From: Streptomyces bungoensis | GTDB lineage: Bacteria > Actinomycetota > Actinomycetes > Streptomycetales > Streptomycetaceae | Reading direction: 5' to 3' | Length of the DNA stretch: 64,000 nucleotides | Assembly: GCF_001514215.1 (NCBI RefSeq) | Contig: NZ_KQ948856.1 | Coordinates: forward strand, 294,816 to 358,815 | Part shown: positions 24,037 through 33,284 of the stretch, piece after piece | How positions within the stretch are numbered: position 1 is the first letter of the stretch | How the letters are laid out: every line of letters begins with the position of its first letter | Program-made: the position numbers and the translations under genes | The notes under the pieces: generated by a model | What the model was told of the DNA's origin: nothing | The model's input: only the letters and a program-made list of their open reading frames with translations | Databases searched by the model: none

Positions 24037-25641
24037 TCAGGCCGACACCCTCGGCTTCTCCGCCTCGCGCGGGGACGGCACCCCCGCGAGCGGCTCCTCG
24101 CCGCACGTCATGGTCCGGGGCAGCCGCAGCGCCATCACCGCGCCGAGCAGCAGCAGGCCGGCGCTCACCAGCAGCGTCACGTGCAGCCCGTGCACGAAGG
24201 AGTCCCGGGCGGCCCGGCGCAGCGCGGCCCCGGTCGCTCCGCCCAGCCGGCCGGCGACCTGGTAGGCCTCGCCGAGCGAGTGGCCCGCCTGCGCCGACGC
24301 GCCGGAGGGGACGCCCGGCACCGCGGCGAGACCGGGCGCGTAGGCCGCGTTCATCACACTGCCGAGCAGCGCGATCCCGATGCCGGCGCCCAGCTGGTAC
24401 GACGTCTCGCCGATCGCCGCCGCCCCGCCGGCCTGTCCCGCGGGAGCCTCGCTCAGCATCGACTCGTACGCCCCGAAGAGGGTGGTCTCCAGGCCGAAGC
24501 CGAGCAGCACGAAGCCGGCGAGCAGCAGTGGCGCGTCGTCGGTGCCCCCCATCGCCGTCAGGGTGACGACCGCAGCGGCGGTGAGGCAGAAACCGAAGCA
24601 GACCATGCGGCGCGGCCCGAACCGGCGCAGCATCCGCGCGCCCGCCAGGCCCGCCGCCATCGCCGCGACGGTCAGCGGCAGCAGCCGCAGGCCCGTCCGC
24701 AGCGGTGACAGCCCCAGGACCAGTTGCAGGTACTGGGCCGCGATCAGCTCCAGGCCCACCAGCGCGAGCATGGCCAGGACGATGCAGCCCACCGACGTGC
24801 TGAACGCCGGCCGGCGGAACATGCCGAGGTCCACCAGGGGATGACGGCGCCGGCCCTGGCGCCGTACGAAGAGGACGAGCAGGACGGCGCCCACCAGCAG
24901 CGGGGCCAGCGTGAGCGGGCTCGCCGCCGGTTCGCCGCCGCCGAGCCGCTTCACCCCGAAGACGACGCCGAACAGCCCGACCGCCGCCATCAGCGCCCCG
25001 GTCACGTCCCAGGGGCCTTCGCCGTCGCTCCGCGACTCGGGCAGCAGGATCCGCCCGATCGGCAGGCTGACCAGCATCAGCGGGATGTTGACCAGGAAGA
25101 CCGCGCCCCACCAGAAGTGCTCCAGCAGGAAGCCGCCGAGCAGCGGTCCGACCGCCGCGCCGACGGCGGCGACGGCGCTCCAGATGCCGATGGCCAGCGC
25201 GCGCTCGCGCCGGTCGGGGAAGACCTGGCGGAGGAGGGAGAGGGTCGCCGGCATGATCATGGCGCCGCCGACGCCGAGCAGGGCGCGGGCGAGGATCAGT
25301 ATCCCGGCCGACGGCGCGAAGGCCGCCACCGCGGAGGCGACCCCGAACAGCGCGTACCCGAGCAGCAGGACCCGTCTGCGTCCGATCCGGTCGCCCAGCG
25401 TGCCGAACAGGATGAGCAGCGAGGCGCAGACCAGCGGATAGATGTCGACGATCCAGAGCAGTTCTATGGCGCCGGGCCTGAGGTCCTCGGTGACGGCGGG
25501 GACCGCCACGTGCAGCACGGTCGCGTCGAGGGCGACGAGCAGCAGGCTGACGCAGAGGACGACCAGGACGACCCAGCGGTTGGCACCGGCCCCGGCCGCC
25601 CGACGGCGCAGCCGAACGGCGGCCGTGGTCGTCCCGGACAT
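24037..25641 (-). CDS. MFS drug/metabolite exporter (DHA2, 14-TM EmrB/QacA type)
   Basis: The 534-residue transporter starts at ATG 25641 behind GGAGGTACGTAC. It has about 14 hydrophobic segments. Family motifs are LDATVLHVAVPAV (TM1, motif D1), GTLGDRIGRRRVLL (motif A) and GVGGAMIMPATLS (motif C, antiporter). A soluble C-terminal tail follows the last helix. It probably exports a toxic compound using the proton gradient. The substrate is unknown, and no regulator gene is directly adjacent. The frame extends upstream to 26034 opposite the next gene, but that part is not coding. Confidence 0.9.
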   Translation of the reverse strand: MSGTTTAAVRLRRRAAGAGANRWVVLVVLCVSLLLVALDATVLHVAVPAVTEDLRPGAIELLWIVDIYPLVCASLLILFGTLGDRIGRRRVLLLGYALFGVASAVAAFAPSAGILILARALLGVGGAMIMPATLSLLRQVFPDRRERALAIGIWSAVAAVGAAVGPLLGGFLLEHFWWGAVFLVNIPLMLVSLPIGRILLPESRSDGEGPWDVTGALMAAVGLFGVVFGVKRLGGGEPAASPLTLAPLLVGAVLLVLFVRRQGRRRHPLVDLGMFRRPAFSTSVGCIVLAMLALVGLELIAAQYLQLVLGLSPLRTGLRLLPLTVAAMAAGLAGARMLRRFGPRRMVCFGFCLTAAAVVTLTAMGGTDDAPLLLAGFVLLGFGLETTLFGAYESMLSEAPAGQAGGAAAIGETSYQLGAGIGIALLGSVMNAAYAPGLAAVPGVPSGASAQAGHSLGEAYQVAGRLGGATGAALRRAARDSFVHGLHVTLLVSAGLLLLGAVMALRLPRTMTCGEEPLAGVPSPREAEKPRVSA

Positions 25642-25897
25642 GTACGTACCTCCCAGATGATCCCTCGCGTGCGGCGGATCGGCGGGGTGGGGACTCCCCG
25701 TCGTACGGCCGGAGAGGGCGGTCTCTCCGGCCCGCGCAAACCCACGCGGGTGACTCTGCAGCGTACGCGAGTCCGCCGTGCGGACGCGTGGCGGACCTCT
25801 CACCCGCACGACCGAACCCGTGTGGCGTACACCACCCCGGCCGTCCTCGACCACGCCCCGGCGGCCGGTGTTCCCGGGCCGTCCGATAATCGAGCCC

Positions 25898-27064
25898 GTG
25901 ACCGACCCTGCGACGCGCGCGCCGGCGCCTCCCGCCCCCCTCCTGCGCCGGGCGGCCCCGGCCCTCCTCGGGTACGCGGCCGTCCGCGCGCTGTGCCTGG
26001 CCGTGCTGGCCGTCTGGAGCGCCGCCCGCGGCAAGAGCGCCTACACGCTGCTGACCGAGCGGTGGGACTCGCTCTGGTACGCGCGGGTCGCCGGCTCCGG
26101 GTACGGCTACGAGGTGCGGCTGCCGAACGGCGACGTCCACTCCGACCTGGCCTTCTTCCCGCTGCTGCCGTGGCTGGAGCGGCTGGGGCACACGGTGGCG
26201 CCGCTGTCGTACGCGGACGCCGGCTTCGCCGTCGGCTTGCTCGCCTCGCTCGCGGCGGCCTGGGGGATCTTCGCGGTCGCGGAGCGGGTGTACGGGCCCC
26301 GGGTGGGCGTCTGCGCGGTGCTGCTGTGGGCGGTGCTGCCGGTCGGGATCGTGCAGTCCATGGCGTACAGCGAGTCCCTGTTCACGGCGCTGGCCGCGTG
26401 GTCGCTGTACGCGGTGCTGACCGGGCGGTGGCCGGTCGCGGGGCTGCTGGCGGCACTGGCGGGGCTGACCCGGCCGGTGGGGCTCGCGGTGGCGGCGGCG
26501 GTGTGGGCGGCGGGCGTGCTCTCCCTCGTACAAGACCGGCGCGCGGGGCGGTCGCCGGACCTCCCCGCCTGGCATCGCCTCCTCGGTCTGCTGCTCGCCC
26601 CCCTGGGCGCCGCCGGCTACGTGCTCTGGGTCGGGCGGCGCACCGGCAGGGGGCCGCTGGGCTATCTGGACGTGCAGGCCGGGTGGCGCAACGGGTTCGA
26701 CGGCGGGTACGCCTTCGCCCGCTTCGTGGCCGGCAGGTTCGCGTCGTTCCCGTCGGCCCTCGCCGGCACCGGCCTGGTCGTCGGTGTGGCGCTGCTGATC
26801 TGGCTGTACGTCACCGGCGTGCGGCAGCGTCAGCCGCTCGCGCTGCTGGTGTACACGGGTGTCGTCCTCGCCCTCGCCCTGTGCGCGTCGAGCTACTTCG
26901 GCTCGAAGCCGCGACTGCTGATGCCGGCCTTCCCGGTGCTGTTCCCGCTCGCCCGCGCCCTGGCCGGGCTGCGCCTGTCCAGGTCGGTGCTGGTCACGGC
27001 GGGTGTGGCGGTGGCGTCGGCGGTCTACGGCGCGTTCTGGCTGAACGGCTCCGGCCCTCCGTGA
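25898..27064 (+). CDS. GT-C type membrane mannosyltransferase-like protein
   Basis: The 388-residue membrane protein has about 9-10 hydrophobic segments. The first extracytoplasmic loop carries LTERWDSLWYARVAGSGYGY, an acidic/aromatic site like that of PIG-V and other GT-C glycosyltransferases. AYSESLFTALAAWSLYA and GLTRPVGLAVAAA resemble the PIG-V/PMT family. It probably transfers a sugar from a polyprenyl carrier outside the membrane. GTG 25898 is chosen from the start of the first hydrophobic region; the frame is open from 25778. It is divergent from the MFS gene. Confidence 0.8.
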   Translation: MTDPATRAPAPPAPLLRRAAPALLGYAAVRALCLAVLAVWSAARGKSAYTLLTERWDSLWYARVAGSGYGYEVRLPNGDVHSDLAFFPLLPWLERLGHTVAPLSYADAGFAVGLLASLAAAWGIFAVAERVYGPRVGVCAVLLWAVLPVGIVQSMAYSESLFTALAAWSLYAVLTGRWPVAGLLAALAGLTRPVGLAVAAAVWAAGVLSLVQDRRAGRSPDLPAWHRLLGLLLAPLGAAGYVLWVGRRTGRGPLGYLDVQAGWRNGFDGGYAFARFVAGRFASFPSALAGTGLVVGVALLIWLYVTGVRQRQPLALLVYTGVVLALALCASSYFGSKPRLLMPAFPVLFPLARALAGLRLSRSVLVTAGVAVASAVYGAFWLNGSGPP

Positions 27065-27302
27065 GTCGCCCCCACGGCCGATGACGCTGCGTGAAATTCC
27101 GCACGATGCCCCGGTGAACGCATTCATAAGGGCGATATAAACAACACCCGGCATGATCAAAGGAATTGCGCCGAGCGGGCCTCACAGGATTGCGGAATCC
27201 CGGTAATTCAGACCGCTCCTGAGAGGTTTCCCACATCACATCGTCATCACAAAGCCGCTGTTTCGACCGGGATGAGAGCTCACTCGCTGTAACGTCGATT
27301 GG

Positions 27303-28322
27303 GTGCGTACCGAACGAAACCTCACCCGGCGTCTGGACCGGGTGTTCGCCAGACTGGACCGTGAGCCGGAACGACCGGCTCACCTCGATGTGCCCAGGAT
27401 GAGCCGGCACCGGGTCGTGCTGTTCACGGCGACCCTCGCCTTCTACCTGGCGATCGTGTGGGCCGTGGTGATCACCTCCTGGCTGGTCCGGCTCGACTGG
27501 CAGGTCATGTTCTTCCGGCCGTACCAGCAGTGGCCGCAGATCCACGCCTTCCTCGACTACTACGTGGTGCTCGGCCAGCGCGGCCCCACCGCGGTGATGG
27601 TCGCGTCCTGGCTCGGCTGGCGATCCTGGCGGCAGCACACGCTGCGCCCGCTGCTGACCCTGGCCGCCTCCCTGCTGCTGCTGAACATCACGGTCGGCGC
27701 CGCCAAGTACGGCATGGGGCGGCTCGGTCCGCACTACGCGACGGCGATCGGTTCCAACGAGATGGGCCTGGGCGGGGATATATTTCCCAGCGGCCACACC
27801 GCCAACGCGGTGGTGACCTGGGGAATCCTGGCCTATCTGGCCTCCTCCTCGCGGGCCCGCCGCTGGCTGTCCGCCGTGTCGGCGGTCACCTCGCTCGGCG
27901 TCGGTCTCACCACGGTCTACCTCGGTACGCACTGGTTGAGCGACGTGCTGCTGGGCTGGGCCGCGGGGCTGCTGATCCTGCTCGCCCTGCCCTGGTGCGA
28001 GCCGCTGATCGCCAGGGCCGAGAACGCGCTGTTCGACCTGCGCGACCGCTGGCGCGCCCGCCGCGGCCGCCCGGTGCCGGCGCCCGTCGTGCCGGTCGCA
28101 CCGGTGGCGCTGGGACCGCTTCCCGTGCCCACCGAGCGGCAGCCCGCCCCGGCGCGCGAGCCGGTGTCGTCGGCGCGGCCCACCCGGCCGCCCGTCCATC
28201 TCGCGGCGGGGGCCCGCACACCGCGCTCCGAGCGCACCCCCGTCACGCCGGTGGGCAGCCGCCGCCCGCCGCACGCCGACCGGCTCCCGCGCGGCGCCTC
28301 CCCGGCCCGCCCGCTCACCTGA
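27303..28322 (+). CDS. PAP2-family membrane phosphatase
   Basis: The 339-residue protein has about six membrane segments and a PAP2 site. C1 appears as KYGMGRLGP, C2 as FPSGHTANAVVTWG and C3 as TTVYLGTHWLSDVLLG. In C3 the usual Ser-Arg is replaced by Thr-Thr, so the phosphate-binding Arg of the consensus is missing at that place. A Pro/Arg-rich tail of about 90 residues is cytoplasmic or disordered. It may dephosphorylate a lipid phosphate such as undecaprenyl or phosphatidic species. GTG 27303 has no clear ribosome-binding site, and the transcript could be leaderless. Confidence 0.85.
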   Translation: MRTERNLTRRLDRVFARLDREPERPAHLDVPRMSRHRVVLFTATLAFYLAIVWAVVITSWLVRLDWQVMFFRPYQQWPQIHAFLDYYVVLGQRGPTAVMVASWLGWRSWRQHTLRPLLTLAASLLLLNITVGAAKYGMGRLGPHYATAIGSNEMGLGGDIFPSGHTANAVVTWGILAYLASSSRARRWLSAVSAVTSLGVGLTTVYLGTHWLSDVLLGWAAGLLILLALPWCEPLIARAENALFDLRDRWRARRGRPVPAPVVPVAPVALGPLPVPTERQPAPAREPVSSARPTRPPVHLAAGARTPRSERTPVTPVGSRRPPHADRLPRGASPARPLT

Positions 28323-28384
28323 CGCTCCGCCACGGCGGCGGGGGCCGGTACGCACACCCCAGCCCCGCCCGACCGGCAAGTCCT

Positions 28385-28418
28385 AAGGCCCCGCTCCCGG
28401 GCTCGGGAGCGGGGCCTT
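28385..28418. terminator. Bidirectional terminator, PAP2 / I78 genes
   Basis: A perfect 15-bp stem (28385-28399 with 28404-28418) has a 4-base loop and lies between convergent genes. Confidence 0.85.
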
Positions 28419-28444
28419 CGACTTGCCGGGGCCGGTGGGCCGGG

Positions 28445-28660
28445 TCAGCCCTTCCAGGCGCGGGCCACCCGGCCGTCGCGCACCTCGAAGTTGAGCCGCC
28501 CCGCCCGGTACTCCATGGTGATGATCGCGCCGGGCGGCAGCGACCGTACCGTCGACCACCCGCGTTCCCGCGCGAGCCGCTCGGCGTGCGGGGCGTCGAG
28601 ACCGACGTACCCCTCCGGACTGTCCTGGGGCTCCGCCGGCGGAGTGGGAATCTGTGCCAT
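28445..28660 (-). CDS. I78 family peptidase inhibitor
   Basis: The 71-residue protein fits the proteinase inhibitor I78 family. After a Pro-rich N-terminus it shows ERGWSTVRSLPPGAIIT, then MEYRAGRLNFEVRDGRV, the conserved pattern ending in W. I78 members inhibit serine proteases. The chain has no signal peptide, so it may act inside the cell or leave by another route. The start is ATG 28660. A streptogrisin-like protease is encoded 8 kb away, but any link is speculation. Confidence 0.8.
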   Translation of the reverse strand: MAQIPTPPAEPQDSPEGYVGLDAPHAERLARERGWSTVRSLPPGAIITMEYRAGRLNFEVRDGRVARAWKG

Positions 28661-29180
28661 GCGGCCACGCTAGGCCAGGGCGGGCGGCGACGGAAGGCGG
28701 ACCCGGCGGCACCCGCGCATCCCTTCCCGGTCACGCTTCTGTCACAGGTGCCCGACACGTGATTCCGCCGAACTCCGTCACCCGTGCGGGGGTTTCCGGG
28801 CGCCCGACGGGGGTATTCGAACAGAATTCTCGCGCGCCGAAGTACCCCTTCGAATTTCCGGCCGAAAAGCACCGCGTGGGCATCCGGACCGGTTCGGAGC
28901 GTGTGCCGGGGAGGCGTTTCCGCGCGGAATCCGCGCGTCGCCGGGCCGGGCGGCGGCTCAGGGGAAATTCACCGATTCCGCACACAACCGCCGTATGGTC
29001 CCCGTCACCGCGCTCGGCCGGCTCCGGCCTCGCGGACCGGGCCGGAGCGGCGTCGAGCCGGTCCCGGACCGTCCGGATCACCTCGGTCAGCCGGTGCGCT
29101 GCCGTGCGGCGGCCGGGGACGCGGACAGCCGCCGTCCTCGATCGCGGACAGCGGCTGTCGTGTGCGTGGGAGGCGTCGCC
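28661..29180. other. 520-base intergenic region
   Basis: I see no convincing gene. Open frames here have poor third-position GC bias compared with neighbours, and the centre (28810-28870) is AT-rich for this genome, with GAACAGAATTCTCG and CGAATTTCCGG. It should contain the promoter of the I78 gene at the left and the terminator of the Rpf/LysM gene at the right. Confidence 0.5.
29124..29159 (-). terminator. Hairpin after the Rpf/LysM gene
   Basis: GACAGCCGC (29124-29132) pairs perfectly with GCGGCTGTC (29151-29159) across an 18-base loop, 22 bases after the stop codon. It is a weak terminator candidate because of the loop length. Confidence 0.4.
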
Positions 29181-29861
29181 TCAGAGCGCGAGGCGCTGGC
29201 CCGGGACGATCAGGTTGGGGTCGGCGCCGATGACCTTCTCGTTGGCGGCGTAGATCCGCTGCCAGGTGGTGCCGTGCCGGGCGGCGATCAGGCTCAGGGT
29301 GTCGCCCTCGCGGACGGTGTAGTCGCCGCGGGAGGCGCTGCGGCCGGTGTGGGCGGCCGGGCGCTCGGGCGCCTTCGCCGGAGCGGACTTCGCCGGTGCG
29401 GACTTCGCCGTCACGTCGCTGCCGGACGCCGTGCCGGAGGACGTGCCGGAGGACGTGGACGCGGGCGCGGCCCCGGAGGCGCCGGCGCGGGCCGAGCAGA
29501 CCGGCCAGGCACCCCAGCCCTGGGCGTGCTGGACCTTGGTGGCGACGGCGATCTGCGCGCCGCGCGAGGCCTGGTCGGCCGTCGGGGCGTAGGCGGTGCC
29601 GCCGTACGCACGCCAGGTGCCGGCGGAGAACTGGAGCCCGCCGTAGTAGCCGTTGCCGGTGCTGATGTGCCAGTCGCCGCCGCTCTCGCACTGGGCGATG
29701 CGGTCCCACACCCCGTTGTCCGCCGCGGCGGCGTTGCCGGTCGCGGCCAGCAGCCCCAGCGGGGCCAGCAGCGCGGCTCCGGCGAGGACGGCCGCCGTAC
29801 GGCCCCTGCGGGCGCCGTCGTGGGTCGCGGTGCTGCGGTTGGTATCGGCACAGTCGGACAT
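29181..29861 (-). CDS. Resuscitation-promoting factor-like lysozyme with LysM domain
   Basis: The 226-residue secreted protein has a signal peptide (basic start, hydrophobic core, AAA end near residue 48). An Rpf/transglycosylase-like domain follows: VWDRIAQCESGGDW with the catalytic Glu, NGYYGGLQFSAGTWRAYGG and AQGWGAWPVC with the paired Cys. A Ser/Thr/Ala/Pro linker leads to a C-terminal LysM (DYTVREGDTLSLIAARHG to the end), which binds peptidoglycan. It cleaves cell wall, probably during germination or growth. ATG 29861 follows GAGAGGGA; the longer frame to 30020 is not supported. Confidence 0.9.
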   Translation of the reverse strand: MSDCADTNRSTATHDGARRGRTAAVLAGAALLAPLGLLAATGNAAAADNGVWDRIAQCESGGDWHISTGNGYYGGLQFSAGTWRAYGGTAYAPTADQASRGAQIAVATKVQHAQGWGAWPVCSARAGASGAAPASTSSGTSSGTASGSDVTAKSAPAKSAPAKAPERPAAHTGRSASRGDYTVREGDTLSLIAARHGTTWQRIYAANEKVIGADPNLIVPGQRLAL

Positions 29862-30402
29862 CTGGTTCCCTCTCCACGAACCCGGGCTCCCCCGGACGGG
29901 ACGCGCCCTCCCACGCAGGACCGTGGTCGGTCGCGCCCGTCCCGTCCGCCGCGGCCGGCGCGGTGATCGCGCGATGCCTGGTGCCGGCCGGCGGACGTAC
30001 CCGAGCGGTGCTCGTTGCACACGGCGGAGGAATGTAGGGAGCCCGGGGCGCCGTCAGCAACCAACTGCCCGTCGTGCCAGGCCAGTTCGCCGTTACCTCC
30101 GGTATCGGCGATTTTCGGCCAGCCTTTTCATACCTTGATTTCCTGATTTTTCGACCACTGGCCCTGTTGATCTGTGACCCACTTCACCCGTTCAAGTTCC
30201 TTGACGACGCGAGGAGTTGACGATGAGTGGCGTGTTCCGCACCGATGGTGACCCTGTGCGGTGGATGGTTCGATTCCGTTCCCCCCGGAGCGTGACCCCC
30301 ACCACAGGACGTCCGTTGTCTTCTTCATGAGCCCGAAAACGCCGGGGCTCATCGGCCGGGAGCCACCCGGTCGATCCAGCACCGCATTCCGAGGGAGCCA
30401 CC
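29862..30402. other. 541-base intergenic region
   Basis: This gap separates the divergent Rpf/LysM and SCO-type hypothetical genes. Its middle (30105-30200) is AT-rich, and a possible 35-codon gene lies at 30223-30330. I looked for the c-di-AMP (ydaO) riboswitch that often precedes rpf genes and did not find its core. Confidence 0.5.
30223..30330 (+). CDS. Possible 35-residue small protein
   Basis: ATG 30223 is preceded by GAGGAG at good spacing, and the frame runs 35 codons to TGA. The product starts MSGVFRTDGDPVRWMVRF and is basic and Ser/Thr/Pro-rich towards the end. Codon third-position bias is weak. It lies upstream of the hypothetical gene at 30403, so it could be a leader peptide or noise. 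Confidence 0.3.
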   Translation: MSGVFRTDGDPVRWMVRFRSPRSVTPTTGRPLSSS

Positions 30403-31188
30403 GTGCCGCGCATGCTCGACGTCAGTGACGCCGTACGCGCCGAGATCGGCGACGAAGAAGCCGACCGGCTGCTCGCCGGAGAGAACGCCCCGGGCAGTTA
30501 CGACTGCACGTCCTGCCGCACCCCGGGCGACTCCGAGCAGGAGCGCACCAGCACCGTTCTGTTCGTCGGCGAGGAGACCGCCGTCCTCGCCTTCGCCCAC
30601 GCCGGCTGTCTGCCCTCGCAGGTCGTGCAGGTCACCGAGGAGCAGCTGCAGGGCGCCGTCCGCTCCATCGGCGGTGACGCCGCGGGCGCCGGCGGGGCGC
30701 GGGGCGCCGCGGCCGAGCAGGCCGTGCTCGGCGTGACCAGCGGACTCGTGCTCGTCGAGGGCGAGTTGCACCCGGCGCTCGTGGTCGAGCCGACCGCGCC
30801 GATCGTCCGCCCCGGCTCCACCGGGGCCGGCGACGACTTCCTGCCGCTGCTCATCGAGCAGGGGTTCATGCCGGTGACCGAGCTGGTCTCCGTGCCGTCG
30901 GTGCTGCACGGCTGGTCGGTGCTGCTCGCCGTGGGGCAGCTGCACGCGGTGCTCCAGCCCGGGACCGACGGCGGGCAGCCGGTGGCCTGGTGGCAGGCGC
31001 ACCAGCCGCTGCAGGTGACGGACAGCTGGCGGGCCGCCGCCAACAAGCACCAGCAGGTGCTGATGTTCGCGGCGCCGGTGGGCTCGATCGGCCGCCAGCC
31101 GCGGGAGGACCTGCTGCGCGAGGCGCTGGACAAGGCGGCGGCGAACGGCAAGCTGGTCGCGGCGGCGCTGCCGCTCGCCGGCACCTGA
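30403..31188 (+). CDS. Conserved Streptomyces protein of unknown function
   Basis: The 261-residue soluble protein starts at GTG 30403 behind GAGGGAG. It has CTSCRTPG (a CxxC near residue 35) and no signal peptide or membrane segment. The remaining chain alternates strands and helices. I do not recognise a domain. The strong codon bias and length suggest a real gene of the SCO1750s region. The following small gene on the same strand is 77 bases away. Confidence 0.75.
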   Translation: MPRMLDVSDAVRAEIGDEEADRLLAGENAPGSYDCTSCRTPGDSEQERTSTVLFVGEETAVLAFAHAGCLPSQVVQVTEEQLQGAVRSIGGDAAGAGGARGAAAEQAVLGVTSGLVLVEGELHPALVVEPTAPIVRPGSTGAGDDFLPLLIEQGFMPVTELVSVPSVLHGWSVLLAVGQLHAVLQPGTDGGQPVAWWQAHQPLQVTDSWRAAANKHQQVLMFAAPVGSIGRQPREDLLREALDKAAANGKLVAAALPLAGT

Positions 31189-31265
31189 GCCGCCGGCCCG
31201 GCGCCGCCCCGCACCCCTGTCCGGCCCGACCGCATCCCTTTGCGGTGCCGGTCGTTTGGACATAC

Positions 31266-31658
31266 GTGCACGCATACGACACTCCTCCTCCGCGCCGGTC
31301 CGGTCTCGCCCCCATCCCGTCCGCCCGGGCGGCGCAGGAGGCGACCGCCGGGCCATCGGCCACGCCGATCTACGACTCGCTCTACGCGGAGTGGGTCAAG
31401 GCCTTCCGTACGCTGCCGGGCGACCGCAGCGGTGAGGAGGAGATGGGGTTCAGCCCCTTCGGGATCGCCCCGCACAGCAGCGGCTCGTACCGCACCAGCT
31501 CGTACAGCGCCTACAGCGCGGGGGCGTACAGCGCCCGCCACAGCGGCGCCCAGCAGCCGCAGTGGCAGCGCATCGGCACGCTCGGGCGGCAGCACGACAC
31601 CGGGATGCACCACGTTCCGGCGGCCGCCCTGCCACCGGCTCCGCGCCGCGGCCAGTAA
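31266..31658 (+). CDS. Hypothetical Streptomyces protein, disordered C-terminus
   Basis: The 130-residue protein starts at GTG 31266 (VHAYDTPPPRRSGLAPIP). It contains a short conserved-looking block IYDSLYAEWVKAFRTLPGDR (about 38-57), followed by a Ser/Tyr/Gln/Pro-rich, probably disordered tail. The block is the only part likely to fold. The frame is open from 30990, antisense and upstream parts being shadows. No function can be assigned. Confidence 0.6.
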   Translation: MHAYDTPPPRRSGLAPIPSARAAQEATAGPSATPIYDSLYAEWVKAFRTLPGDRSGEEEMGFSPFGIAPHSSGSYRTSSYSAYSAGAYSARHSGAQQPQWQRIGTLGRQHDTGMHHVPAAALPPAPRRGQ

Positions 31659-31664
31659 GACACG

Positions 31665-31703
31665 GCGAAGGGCGCCCCCCGTACTCCGGGGGGCGCCCTT
31701 CGC
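31665..31703. terminator. Strong bidirectional terminator
   Basis: A perfect 16-bp stem (31665-31680 with 31688-31703) has a 7-base loop and lies between the convergent hypothetical gene and der. Confidence 0.88.
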
Positions 31704-31734
31704 GTCGTCGTGAACCGTCCTACGGCGGCCGCGG

Positions 31735-33216
31735 CTACTTCTTCTTCGCGCCGCGCTTCTCGCGCACCCGCACCGAGATGTGGATCGGGGTGCCGTCGAA
31801 GCCGAACTCCTCGCGCAGGCGGCGCTCGATGAAGCGCCGGTAGCCCGCCTCGATGAAGCCGGAGGCGAAGAGGACGAACCGCGGCGGCTTGGTGCCGGCC
31901 TGGGTGCCGAAGAGGATGCGCGGCTGCTTGCCGCCCCGGACCGGGTGCGGGTGGGCCGAGACCAGCTCGCCGAGGAAGGCGTTCAGCCGGCCGGTCGGGA
32001 CACGCGTCTCCCAGCCCGCCAGCGCCGTCTCGATCGCCGGCACCAGCTTCTCCATGTGCCGGCCGGTGCGGGCCGAGACGTTCACCCGCGGCGCCCACGC
32101 CACCTGGCCCAGCTCGGTCTCGATCTCCCGCTCCAGGTAGTAGCGGCGCTCCTCGTCGAGGGTGTCCCACTTGTTGAAGGCGAGGACGACCGCACGGCCC
32201 GCCTCCACCGCCATGGTGACGATGCGCTGGTCCTGGACGGAGATGTTCTCGGAGGCGTCGATCAGGATGACGGCCACCTCCGCCTTCTCGACGGCCGCGG
32301 CGGTGCGCAGCGATGCGTAGTAGTCGGCGCCCTGCTGGAGGTGGACCCGTTTGCGGATGCCCGCGGTGTCGACGAACTTCCAGGTCACTCCGCCCAGCTC
32401 GATCAGCTCGTCGACCGGGTCGCGGGTGGTGCCGGCCAGCTCGTTGACGACGACGCGCTCCTCGCCGGCCACCTTGTTCAGCAGCGAGGACTTGCCGACG
32501 TTCGGGCGGCCGATGAGCGCGATGCGCCGGGGGCCGCCGACGGCGCGGCCGAAGCTCTGCTCCGGCGCCTCGGGCAGCGCCTCCAGCACGGCGTCCAGCA
32601 TGTCGCCGGTACCGCGGCCGTGCAGGGCGGAGACGGGGTGCGGCTCGCCCAGGCCGAGGTTCCACAGGTAGGACGCGTCGGCCTCGCCGCTCGGGCCGTC
32701 GACCTTGTTGGCGCACAGCACGACGGGCTTGCCGGCCTTGCGCAGCAGGCGTACGACCGCTTCGTCGGTGTCGGTGGCGCCGACCTTGGCGTCCACCACG
32801 AAGACGACCGCGTCGGCCGCCTCGATCGCGTACTCGGCCTGCGCGGCGACGGAGGCGTCGATGCCGAGGACGTCCTGCTCCCAGCCACCGGTGTCGACGA
32901 CCTTGAAGCGGCGGCCCGCCCACTCGGCCTCGTAGGTCACGCGGTCGCGGGTGACGCCGGGCTTGTCCTCGACGACCGCCTCACGGCGGCCGATGATCCG
33001 GTTGACGAGGGTCGACTTGCCGACGTTCGGCCGGCCGACGACGGCGAGCACGGGCAGCGGGCCGTGGCCCGCCGCCTCGATGGCGCCCTCGACGTCCTCG
33101 ACGTCGAAGCCCTCTTCCGCGGCGAGCTCCATGAACTCCGCGTACTCGGCGTCGCCGAGAGCCCCGTGGTCGTACTCGTGCTCAGCCGAGTCGCCGGGCT
33201 GGATCTGGTCGTTCAT
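31735..33216 (-). CDS. der: Ribosome biogenesis GTPase Der (EngA)
   Basis: The 493-residue protein contains two tandem GTPase domains, each with a P-loop. The first is VVGRPNVGKSTLVNRI (about residue 58) with its DTGGWE switch. The second is LIGRPNVGKSSLLNK (about residue 230) with FVDTAGIRKR. NKWDTL and NKVDGPSG are the G4 motifs. A KH-like domain with SAHPHPVRGGKQPRI closes the chain, ending REKRGAKKK. The N-terminal 55 residues are acidic, as in actinobacterial Der. It acts in 50S subunit assembly. ATG 33216 gives the usual N-terminus. It is last in the aroH-tyrA-cmk-plsC-der unit. Confidence 0.95.
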   Translation of the reverse strand: MNDQIQPGDSAEHEYDHGALGDAEYAEFMELAAEEGFDVEDVEGAIEAAGHGPLPVLAVVGRPNVGKSTLVNRIIGRREAVVEDKPGVTRDRVTYEAEWAGRRFKVVDTGGWEQDVLGIDASVAAQAEYAIEAADAVVFVVDAKVGATDTDEAVVRLLRKAGKPVVLCANKVDGPSGEADASYLWNLGLGEPHPVSALHGRGTGDMLDAVLEALPEAPEQSFGRAVGGPRRIALIGRPNVGKSSLLNKVAGEERVVVNELAGTTRDPVDELIELGGVTWKFVDTAGIRKRVHLQQGADYYASLRTAAAVEKAEVAVILIDASENISVQDQRIVTMAVEAGRAVVLAFNKWDTLDEERRYYLEREIETELGQVAWAPRVNVSARTGRHMEKLVPAIETALAGWETRVPTGRLNAFLGELVSAHPHPVRGGKQPRILFGTQAGTKPPRFVLFASGFIEAGYRRFIERRLREEFGFDGTPIHISVRVREKRGAKKK

Positions 33217-33284
33217 GAAGTGCGTACCTCGTCGTTCCTTCGTGGTGATCGGTGGACCGGCCCGCTGTCCGCGGGACCGGTCCA

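Noticed and set aside
29862..30120. c-di-AMP (ydaO) riboswitch before the Rpf/LysM gene
   Set aside because: The conserved GGGGTGAA-type core and the long paired helices could not be found.
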